From contig CANQFT010000005.1 of the NCBI GenBank assembly GCA_947599925.1, positions 41,250-105,249 of the forward strand: a DNA stretch of 64,000 nt. Direction: 5' to 3'. The notes beneath the pieces are model-generated. The model was not told where the DNA came from, searched no databases, and saw only the letters and a list, made by a program, of their open reading frames with translations. The position numbers and the translations under genes are program-made. Origin of the DNA: an uncultured Oscillospiraceae bacterium. Its GTDB lineage: Bacteria; Bacillota; Clostridia; Oscillospirales; Oscillospiraceae. Shown piece by piece: positions 34,653-42,622 of this stretch. Within the stretch, counting starts at the first letter, position 1; the number at the start of each line of letters is the position of its first letter.

Positions 34653-35876
34653 GTGGCTGTGGCGGTGGCCGGACTGGTGCTGTGGGTGGTTTTGGGGGTC
34701 GCGCTTTTGTGGAGAAAGGACCTGGACCGGCCCTGTTTCTGGCTGTGCGCGGCGGCCCTGGCGCTGGGCGCGGCGGTGCGGCTGGCCTCCATGGACCACG
34801 TCACCTCCGACTACACCGACTTCCTCTCCCAGTGGGTGCAGTTCTTCCGGGACAACGGCGGCTTTGGGGGCATCCGGCTCTCCGTGGGCGACTACAACGT
34901 GCCCTACCTCTACTTTCTGGCCGCCATCTCCTACTTTCCCGTGTCCGACCTCTACCTCATCAAGCTCATCTCCATCTTCTTCGACCTGGTCCTGGCCTTT
35001 GGCGCCGCGCGGCTGACCATTCTGGCCTTCCCCGGCAGGGGCCGGGCCGCGGCGCTGGTCTTTTCCGCGGTGGTCCTGCTGCCCACGGTGGCGCTCAACG
35101 GCGCCTGCTGGGGCCAGTGCGACAGCGTCTACGGCGCGCTGACGCTGCTGGCTCTGGCCGACGCCCTGGACCGGCATCCGGCCCGGAGCGTGATCTGGCT
35201 GGGCGTGGCCTTCTCTTTCAAACTCCAGGCCATTTTCCTCATTCCCCTGTGGTGCGTGCTGTGGTACGCCCGCCGCGTCCGGTTCAAGCACCTGCTCCTC
35301 TTCCCCGCCGCCTACCTGGCCACCATCTTGCCCGCCCTGGCCCTGGGCAAGCCCTTGGGCGACATTTTGGGCGTCTACTTCAACCAGATGGGGCTCTACC
35401 ACGACCGCCTTACCCTCAACGCGCCGTCCCTCTTTGCCCTGATCCCCTACGGCGCGGAGGTAGACGGCCCCTTCTGGGCCAAGGTCGGCATCTTCGCCGC
35501 CTTCGCTCTGGTCCTGGCCCTGCTGGGTGCGCTGTTTTTTGTCCGGAAACGGCTCACCAACGCCCATCTGCTCGCCGCCGGGCTGGTCCTGGCCATCGGT
35601 GTGCCGCTGTTGCTGCCCTATATGCACGAGCGGTACTTTTTCCTGGCCGAGCTCCTGTCGGTGGTGTGGGCCGCCGGCGGGATCCGCCGCGTGCCGGTCC
35701 CGGTCTGCGTCCAGATCGCCGCTCTGGGCGGCTACCACGCCTATCTGACCCTGCGCTACGCCTTCCCCATGGCCTGGGGCGCCTGGCTCATGGCCCTGAG
35801 CCTGGCGGCGGTCCTGGGGTCGCTGGCGGGTCAACTCCTGCCGCCAAGACAGCAAAAAACGCCGGAGCCATCGTAG
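34653..35876 (+). CDS. Polytopic GT-C type glycosyltransferase
   Basis: 407 residues, about ten membrane segments. After the first two segments an acidic loop (HVTSDYTDFLSQWVQFFRDN) resembles the catalytic Asp loop of GT-C mannosyltransferases, which use polyprenyl-phosphate sugars. YMHERYFFL near residue 335 is another family-like motif. Substrate unknown. The frame is open to 34539, but the GTG at 34653 follows GGAAAGGGAG with ideal spacing; an ATG at 34623 is possible. The TAG stop lies inside the loop of the following terminator. Confidence 0.8.
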   Translation: MAVAVAGLVLWVVLGVALLWRKDLDRPCFWLCAAALALGAAVRLASMDHVTSDYTDFLSQWVQFFRDNGGFGGIRLSVGDYNVPYLYFLAAISYFPVSDLYLIKLISIFFDLVLAFGAARLTILAFPGRGRAAALVFSAVVLLPTVALNGACWGQCDSVYGALTLLALADALDRHPARSVIWLGVAFSFKLQAIFLIPLWCVLWYARRVRFKHLLLFPAAYLATILPALALGKPLGDILGVYFNQMGLYHDRLTLNAPSLFALIPYGAEVDGPFWAKVGIFAAFALVLALLGALFFVRKRLTNAHLLAAGLVLAIGVPLLLPYMHERYFFLAELLSVVWAAGGIRRVPVPVCVQIAALGGYHAYLTLRYAFPMAWGAWLMALSLAAVLGSLAGQLLPPRQQKTPEPS

Positions 35877-35890
35877 CTCCGGCGTTTTTT
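35854..35890. terminator. Shared bidirectional terminator
   Basis: Stem AAAAAACGCCGGAGC/GCTCCGGCGTTTTTT with a 7-base loop ends both the glycosyltransferase gene (+) and dpaB (-). The glycosyltransferase stop codon TAG is in the loop. Confidence 0.9.
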
Positions 35891-35899
35891 TGACCCGTC

Positions 35900-36478
35900 T
35901 TACGCCCCCAACAGCACCGGCTGGAGCTGTCGGCCTTGCAGGGCGTGCTCCAGGGCGGGCGCCACCAGGGAAAAATCGGCCACCAGGCTGGTTGGCTTGC
36001 CGGTGGGATCATCCTGGCGGAAGGGGACGAAGTAGACGTTTTTTCGGTTGATCAGCGCGCCGATGTTCACCGCCGCGGCGGCCAGGCCGTCATTGGTGGA
36101 GGGGGCCAGAACCAGGGGCCGGCCGTTTCGCAGATGGGCCTTGGCCGCCATGGTGACGGCGCTGTCGGCCACGCCGTGTGCCAGCTTCGCCAGGGTGTTG
36201 CCCGTGCAGGGGCAGACCACCAGGGCGTCCAGCAGTTTCTTGGGGCCGATGGGCTCTGCGTCCTTGATGGTCTGGATGACCCGCGTGTCGCAGATGCGCT
36301 CCATCTCCCGCATAAAATCGTGGGCAGGGCCAAAGCGGGTGTCGGTGTCCGCCACCGCTTGGGAGACGATGGGGACGACCCGCTGATAGCGGGCCTTGAC
36401 CGTCTCCAGCGCGGTCATGGCCCTGGCCAATGTACAAAAGGAGCCGCAAAAGGCGAAGCCTACCGTGATTTGCTCCAT
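35900..36478 (-). CDS. dpaB: Dipicolinate synthase subunit B
   Basis: Flavoprotein-like subunit (SpoVFB) of the mother-cell enzyme that makes dipicolinic acid for spores. 192 residues with GFAFCGSFCTLARAM at the start and VVCPCTGNTLAKLAHGVADS and LVLAPSTNDGL further on, as in the family. It lies 12 bp after dpaA in a two-gene operon. Confidence 0.95.
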   Translation of the reverse strand: MEQITVGFAFCGSFCTLARAMTALETVKARYQRVVPIVSQAVADTDTRFGPAHDFMREMERICDTRVIQTIKDAEPIGPKKLLDALVVCPCTGNTLAKLAHGVADSAVTMAAKAHLRNGRPLVLAPSTNDGLAAAAVNIGALINRKNVYFVPFRQDDPTGKPTSLVADFSLVAPALEHALQGRQLQPVLLGA

Positions 36479-36490
36479 GGTGACACTCCT

Positions 36491-37357
36491 TCAACTCTCT
36501 TCTCGCAGCATATTGTAGACCGTATCCCGGATGGCTGCCCCGGCGCTGACCGGGGCCACTTTGCCGGGCAGAGACAGCGCCCACACACACCGCACGCCCA
36601 GCTCCGCCGCCCTTTGGAAGTCCACGCCGCCGGGCTTGGAGGCCAGGTCGATGACCAGGCACCCGTCCTTGAGCTGTTCCAGCAGTTCTTTTCCAAGGAC
36701 CCGGCTGGGCACAGTGTTGACCAGCAGGTCAAAGCCGCACAGGTAGCCGGAGAGTTCGCCCAGGCGCAGGGTATCGTGGCCGTATGCCTCGGCCCAGGCG
36801 AGGGCGTCATACCGCCGGGCGGCCACGCTGACCCGCGCCCCCAGCGCGGCCAGACGGTGGGCCGTCAGCCGCCCCACCCGTCCGTAGCCCAGCACCAGCG
36901 CCCGGCAGCGGTGCAGCGTCACGCCCATCTCCTCCAGCGCGATCTGCACCGCCCCCTCCGCCGTCGGCACGGCGTTGGCCACGGCCAGCTCCTCCCTGGT
37001 GAAGTAGTCGTGGATGGCGAGGCCGTGCCGGTCGGCCAGGGCAAAGACGCGGCTGTCGACCCTGCCGCCGCAGAGGTACTGCCGGGGCTGGAGCCGGGCA
37101 AAGAGGTCGTCCAGCAGTTGGGTCTGGGAAGAGAGCGGCGCGCTCAGCGCGTCCCCTTCTCCCCGGACAGGCAGGGGCAAGATCACGCACTCGGCCCGGT
37201 CGATCCCCTCCAGGCTCTCCGCCCGCTCCACGCTCTGGGACAGCTCCGCCCTGTCCAGGCGCCAGGCCGCCACTCTGTGGCCGTCCCCGGCCAAGGCTTC
37301 CGCCAGGGCGGCCTGCCGCTGGTCGCCGCCCACCACCCAAAAATACCGCTGCCGCAT
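36491..37357 (-). CDS. dpaA: Dipicolinate synthase subunit A
   Basis: NAD(P)-binding subunit (SpoVFA) of dipicolinate synthase, 288 residues. N-terminal WVVGGDQRQAALAEAL, central GYGRVGRLTAHRLAALGA Rossmann loop and conserved TVPSRVL and LASKPGGVDF. The mother cell uses it during sporulation. GGAGGGATGACCG precedes the ATG. Upstream is a full match to a sigma-K promoter. It is strong evidence that this organism forms spores. Confidence 0.95.
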   Translation of the reverse strand: MRQRYFWVVGGDQRQAALAEALAGDGHRVAAWRLDRAELSQSVERAESLEGIDRAECVILPLPVRGEGDALSAPLSSQTQLLDDLFARLQPRQYLCGGRVDSRVFALADRHGLAIHDYFTREELAVANAVPTAEGAVQIALEEMGVTLHRCRALVLGYGRVGRLTAHRLAALGARVSVAARRYDALAWAEAYGHDTLRLGELSGYLCGFDLLVNTVPSRVLGKELLEQLKDGCLVIDLASKPGGVDFQRAAELGVRCVWALSLPGKVAPVSAGAAIRDTVYNMLREES

Positions 37358-37387
37358 CGGTCATCCCTCCTGTGGGTTACTGCCCTC

Positions 37388-37417
37388 TATCCTATGCGTC
37401 CGCGGCGGAGGTTGGTG
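37388..37417 (-). promoter_or_regulatory. Sigma-K promoter of dpaAB
   Basis: Minus strand CACC (37414-37417), 16 bp, then GCATAGGATA (37388-37397). This fits the Bacillus sigma-K consensus (mACm, 16 bp, gCATAnnnTA) at every fixed position. dpaAB (spoVF) belongs to the sigma-K regulon in Bacillus, so context agrees. Confidence 0.8.
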
Positions 37418-37433
37418 ACAGGGCCCCGCGGCC

Positions 37434-38186
37434 CTACCCGATGGTCAGGGACACCGGGCAGTGGTCGCTGCCGTAGACCTCCCCATGGATGGCGGCGGAG
37501 CCCAGCCGGTCTGTCAGCCGTTGGGAGACCAGAAAATAGTCGATCCGCCAGCCGGCGTTGTTCTCCCTGGCGTGAAAGCGGTAGCTCCACCAGGAGTAGG
37601 CCCCGGTCAGGTCGGGGTAAAAATAGCGGAAGGTGTCCACAAAGCCGGAGTCCAACAAGTCCTGAAACTTCTCCCTCTCCTGGTCGGAAAACCCGGCGTT
37701 TCCCCGGTTTGGACCGGGGTTTTTCAGGTCGATGTCCCGGTGGGCCACGTTCAGATCGCCACAGAGAATCACCGGCTTTTTCCTGTCCAGCTTCAACAGA
37801 TACCGCCGCAGGGCGTCCTCCCAGCTCATGCGGTATTCGATGCGCCTCAGCCCGTCCTGGGCGTTGGGGGAGTAGACCGTCACCACATAGCAGTCGGCCA
37901 ACTCCAGGGTGATGGCCCGGCCCTCGCTGTCGTGGTGGGGGTCGTCGATGCCGTAGCGGACGTCCAGCGGCTCCAGCCGGGTAAACACGGCCGTGCCGGA
38001 GTAGCCCTTCTTCTCCGCGGAGTTCCAAAAAAGCTGATAGCCGGGCAGGTCCAGGCTGATCTGCTCCGGCTGGAGTTTGGTCTCCTGCAAACAGAACACG
38101 TCCGCGTCCAAGGCGGCGAAACTGTCCAAAAACCCCTTTTGCATACAAGCCCGCAGGCCGTTGACGTTCCACGATACCATCTTCAT
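37434..38186 (-). CDS. exoA: Exodeoxyribonuclease III (AP endonuclease)
   Basis: Base-excision repair enzyme of the exonuclease III family, 250 residues. MKMVSWNVNGLRACMQKGF, LQETKL (catalytic Glu), VYSPN, LCGDLNVAHRDIDL and a C-terminal GSDHCPVSLTI are all present. The ATG at 38186 follows GGAGGACGCC and overlaps the stop of the upstream regulator by four bases, although the frame is open to 38513. Confidence 0.95.
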   Translation of the reverse strand: MKMVSWNVNGLRACMQKGFLDSFAALDADVFCLQETKLQPEQISLDLPGYQLFWNSAEKKGYSGTAVFTRLEPLDVRYGIDDPHHDSEGRAITLELADCYVVTVYSPNAQDGLRRIEYRMSWEDALRRYLLKLDRKKPVILCGDLNVAHRDIDLKNPGPNRGNAGFSDQEREKFQDLLDSGFVDTFRYFYPDLTGAYSWWSYRFHARENNAGWRIDYFLVSQRLTDRLGSAAIHGEVYGSDHCPVSLTIG

Positions 38187-38458
38187 CCGGCGTCCTCCTC
38201 CGTCCGGGGCCCCTGGTACTCCAAAAGCTCGTCCACCCCACAGCCCAGCACATAGCACACCTTGGCCAGAAGATCCAGATCCACCATCTCCACGCTTACG
38301 CCCTTGTAGTAGCGGTCGATGACGTCGTACTTCACGCCGGTGAGCACACTGAGCCGGTTGCGGGTCAGCCCGCGGCTGTCCAACGCCTGGGCCAGCTTCA
38401 CCCGGACGCGGCCATACTCCTCCGTCTGGTAGCGGATGATGCTCTTGAATCTCTCCAT
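38183..38458 (-). CDS. XRE-family DNA-binding regulator
   Basis: 91 residues with one helix-turn-helix at about 19-75 (VKLAQALDSRGLTRNRLSVL, then YDVIDRYYKG and LAKVCYVLGCGVDELLEY). Such small proteins repress their own promoters. GAGGAGGCGCAGCTCT precedes the ATG at 38458. The region upstream (38481-38550) is AT-rich with repeated CCCCTATT units and a palindrome that could be its operator. The pairing with exoA has no obvious meaning. Confidence 0.82.
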   Translation of the reverse strand: MERFKSIIRYQTEEYGRVRVKLAQALDSRGLTRNRLSVLTGVKYDVIDRYYKGVSVEMVDLDLLAKVCYVLGCGVDELLEYQGPRTEEDAG

Positions 38459-38530
38459 AGAGCTGCGCCTCCTCTCTACCACCTATTTTATCAACGGATA
38501 CCCCTATTGACATTTCCCCTATTTTAGTAT

Positions 38531-38546
38531 ACCCTTATATAAGGGT
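38531..38546. promoter_or_regulatory. 16-bp palindrome between the XRE gene and the exporter operon
   Basis: ACCCTTATATAAGGGT is a perfect palindrome in the divergent region between the XRE gene (-) and the MacA-like gene (+). Nearby copies of CCCCTAT at 38501 and 38516 and a TTGACA at 38507-38512 suggest an operator/promoter area. The regulator binding it is not known; the XRE protein is the nearest candidate. Confidence 0.5.
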
Positions 38547-38659
38547 GATACGGGGTGGCGCCCGGAACCGGGCCCCCTCCCTCCACGTCTAAAGGTCGGG
38601 AGTTATGTTTCCGCCGGAACTGTTCCAAATTGTAACTACCATCCCCAGCGGAAACGTAG

Positions 38660-38665
38660 TATAAT
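38660..38665 (+). promoter_or_regulatory. Possible -10 box of the MacAB-like operon
   Basis: TATAAT at 38660-38665, 66 bp before the ATG at 38731, without a good -35 box. An inverted repeat GTTTCCGC (38607-38614) and GCGGAAAC (38648-38655) lies just upstream and overlaps the -35 area, as if an activator or repressor acts here. Confidence 0.45.
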
Positions 38666-38730
38666 TTCCCTAAAATCACCCCACAGGAAAACGCCGGGCC
38701 TTCGGCCTGAAACAAGGAGGATATTGGAGC

Positions 38731-40557
38731 ATGAGCGAGGAAGTCAACAACACCTCGGCGGCGGTCGCGGCCCCGGCCGCTCCCGCCGCGGCGGAGGGGA
38801 AAAAGCCCACGGGGAAAAAGCGGAAGAAGGGCCATCTGGTCCGCAACCTCATCATCGCGGCGGTGGTGCTGGCGGCGTTGGGGGTGGGCGGGTTTTTCCT
38901 GTTCCGCTTTCTGGGCGCCAGCAGTGAGCCGGACAGCCAGATGATGACCCAGGTCGCCGAGTTTGGCTCCATCCAGTCCACCGTCCAGGGCTCCGGCCCG
39001 GCCCGGGCCAAGGAGAGCGCCGCCATCACCCTGCAAAACGCGGGCACCGTCCAGAAGGTCTACGTCACCGAGGGACAGGTCGTGTCCGAGGGCGACCCGC
39101 TCTACGAGGTGGTCTCGCCCGCCGCCCAAGAGGCCCTGGAAGCGGCCCAGAGCAAGCTGTCCGACCGGCGGGACGCCCTGACCAAAGCCCAAAAGACGCT
39201 CAGCGAGGACCAGCAGTCCTATGACGATCTGCTGGAGGACCAGCGGCTCTCCGACGAGGCCCGGTTCGTCCGGGCCCCCTTCTCCGGCCAGCTTCGCGAT
39301 ACCGTCCGCTACCGCGTGGGGGACAAGGTCACCCGCGGCGAGAAGGTGGCGGAGTTGGTCAACGACCGGAAGTTCCGCATCCCCTTCTACTTCTCCTACG
39401 CCTACGAGGGCCAGATCGCGGTGGGCCAGCCGGTGCTGGTCACCGTCAGCGGCAGCGACGTCCCCGGCGTCATCGAGGAGGTCAACATGGTCCGCCGGGT
39501 CACGCCGGAGGGAACCTTGCTGTTTGAGGCCGTCGCCGTCATCGACAACCCCGGCGCCCTCACCGACGGGCTCACCGCCTGGGCCTCCCTCACCTCCGCC
39601 GGCGGCGACCTCATCTACCCCTACGGCACGGGCACTTTGGAGTTCTACCAGACCCAGGAGATCTGGAGCGAGGCCGCCAAGGCCAAGAACGACCGGGAGC
39701 CCACCTTGGTGGAGACCACCGCTCTGCGGGATTATGCCGACGTGTCCGAGGGCCAGGTGCTGCTCACCCTGTCGGCGGAGAACTTTGACCGGGACATCGA
39801 AAGCGCCAGGGAACAGGTCCGGCTGAGCCAGGACAACATCACCGCGGCCCAGGAGAGCGTGGCCGACGCCCAGAAGGACGTGGAGGAGGCCCAGGAAGCC
39901 CTGGACGACTTCTCCGCCACCGCCCCCATCTCCGGCACGGTCATCTCCTGCTCGCTGGTGGAGGGCCAGGAGGTCAAGAGCGGCGAGACCGTCATCACCA
40001 TCTCCAACAACACCACCATGCTGGTCACCATGCAGGTGGATGACAGAAACATCGCCTACATCAAGTCCGGCATGACCGTAGAGCTCCAAAACAACGGCAC
40101 CCCCCTCACCGGCGTGGTCACCAAGATCGATATGTCCCTCTCCGGCGACGCCATGGGCAACGGCATGACCAACTACCCCGTCACCCTGGAGGTGGACAAC
40201 TCGGACGGCTCGTTGCTGGAGGGTATGTGGCCCAGCTACTCCTTCGTCACCAGCCAGTCGGACAACTGCATCGTGGTGCCCATGCAGAGCGTGAAATATG
40301 TGAGCCTGGAGGACGGGGAGACCGCCTCGGTGGTCTTTATCCAGGCGGACAGCCGGCCGGAGAACGCCGTGGACGTGGAGATCCCGGAACTGATGCCCGG
40401 CGAGACCCCCACCTATCCCAGCGAGAGCGACGGCTATTACCCCGTAGCGGTGGAGACCGGCCTTTCGGACAACTACAATGTGGAGATCAAGAGCGGCCTG
40501 AACGGCGGCGAGACTGTCTTTGTCTCTTACATCATGACCCAGGCTTGGGGAGGCTAA
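38731..40557 (+). CDS. MacA/HlyD-type membrane-fusion protein with repeated lipoyl-like motifs
   Basis: 608 residues: Ala-rich cytosolic start, one membrane segment (about 38-58), then extracellular adaptor. Lipoyl-type half motifs occur three times: GTVQKVYVTEGQVVSEGDPL (about 105-124), SGQLRDTVRYRVGDKVTRGE (about 188-207) and SGTVISCSLVEGQEVKSGET (about 407-426). Two coiled-coil stretches rich in Ala/Gln/Asp lie before the second and third. Usual MacA has one such pair in about 370 residues, so this looks like a partial duplication. AAGGAGGATATTGGAGC precedes the ATG. It heads an operon with an ABC ATPase and permease. Confidence 0.88.
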   Translation: MSEEVNNTSAAVAAPAAPAAAEGKKPTGKKRKKGHLVRNLIIAAVVLAALGVGGFFLFRFLGASSEPDSQMMTQVAEFGSIQSTVQGSGPARAKESAAITLQNAGTVQKVYVTEGQVVSEGDPLYEVVSPAAQEALEAAQSKLSDRRDALTKAQKTLSEDQQSYDDLLEDQRLSDEARFVRAPFSGQLRDTVRYRVGDKVTRGEKVAELVNDRKFRIPFYFSYAYEGQIAVGQPVLVTVSGSDVPGVIEEVNMVRRVTPEGTLLFEAVAVIDNPGALTDGLTAWASLTSAGGDLIYPYGTGTLEFYQTQEIWSEAAKAKNDREPTLVETTALRDYADVSEGQVLLTLSAENFDRDIESAREQVRLSQDNITAAQESVADAQKDVEEAQEALDDFSATAPISGTVISCSLVEGQEVKSGETVITISNNTTMLVTMQVDDRNIAYIKSGMTVELQNNGTPLTGVVTKIDMSLSGDAMGNGMTNYPVTLEVDNSDGSLLEGMWPSYSFVTSQSDNCIVVPMQSVKYVSLEDGETASVVFIQADSRPENAVDVEIPELMPGETPTYPSESDGYYPVAVETGLSDNYNVEIKSGLNGGETVFVSYIMTQAWGG

Positions 40558-40565
40558 GGACGGCT

Positions 40566-41257
<692 letters not shown>

Positions 41258-41261
<4 letters not shown>

Positions 41262-42565
41262 AGATCGGACAGGCGCTGAAAATGGCCCTGAAGTCCCTCT
41301 CCACCAAAAAGGGCCGCAGCTTCCTCACCATGCTGGGCATCATCATCGGCATCGCCGCCGTCATCGCCCTGGTGACTTACGCCCAGGGGCAGAACCTGGC
41401 CATGAAAGCCCTCTACGACAGCCAGGGCTCCAACGTCCTGGAGGTCTACGCGTACAGCTATTCCTTCAACGGCGAGGACGACGTGGGCCAGCGGCTCTAC
41501 GACTACTGCCTCGGTCTGGAGGATGTGGTAGGCGTGACCCCCAGCGGCTACCTCAACAGCGAGCCCACCATCACCTATGGGGCCAAGTCCCTCACCCGCC
41601 AGAGGAACTATATAAGCATGGCCGGCGCGGCGGTGATCTCGGAGAGCGTCTCCGGCAACGACGACGACCACTACCCCAACATCCAGCTGGGCAACGACAA
41701 GTTTGGCCTGTGCAACAACTACCAGATCGCCAAGGGCCGGGAGCTGAGCTATCTGGAAGTGGAGAATATGGCCCAGGTGTGCGTGCTGGGCTCGGACACC
41801 GCGGAGTACCTCTTCTCCCTGGCCGACCCCATCGACAAGACCATCAACATCAACGGGATGCCGTTTCGCGTGGTGGGCGTCTACCAGAGCAAGTCCGCGG
41901 GGGTCAACGTGGGGACCGACGAGGAGAACCAGTGGGTCGTTGACTCCATCAAATACCAGGACAAGCTTGTGCTGCTGCCCAGCACCATGACCCGCTATTT
42001 CAACGGCAACCAGCCCATCGACCAGTATCTGGTCAAGGTAAAGACAAAAAGCGCCGTCAACGACGTAGTCACCAAGCTCAACGGCTACCTCAGCGGCATT
42101 GTGAACACCAACAGCGGCTGGTTCAACGTGAGCAACCCCAACGAATACTCCGCCGAGCTGGACAAAGAGGACGCCATGCAAGCCGTTTTTCTGGGCATCA
42201 TCGCCGCCATCTCCCTGCTGGTGGCGGGCATCGGCATTATGAACATCATGCTTGTCACCGTCACCGAGCGGACCCGCGAGATCGGCATCCGCAAAGCCAT
42301 CGGCGCCGAGCGCAGGAGCATCATCGTCCAGTTCCTCATCGAAGCGGCCATGATCTGCAGCATCGGCGGACTGCTGGGCATCGCCGTGGGCTATGTGGCG
42401 GCCGCCGTTCTGACCAAGGTCTTCTTCGGACTGGTCATCATGCCCGACGTGGGCATCACCATCCTGGCCTTTGGCATATCCGTGGCCCTGGGCATCCTCT
42501 TCGGCCTCTACCCCGCTCTGAAAGCCAGCGCCCTCCAGCCTGTGGAGGCCCTCAGAGCGGATTAA
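41258..42565 (+). CDS. MacB-type ABC transporter permease (FtsX domain)
   Basis: 435 residues with four membrane segments: one at about 20-45 and three after 310. A large extracellular domain between them has MacB-like features (GRELSYLEVENMAQVCVLGS, INGMPFRVVGV). The end has the FtsX part TERTREIGIRKAIGAERRSI. Together with the ATPase and adaptor it should act as an exporter for peptides, antibiotics or lipids; substrate unknown. Starts with GTG overlapping the ATPase gene. Confidence 0.93.
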
Positions 42566-42622
42566 GTCCCGCGGGCGGCCAGACAGGGCCCGCCCGCCAA
42601 GAACAGCAAGGAGTGAACCGAC

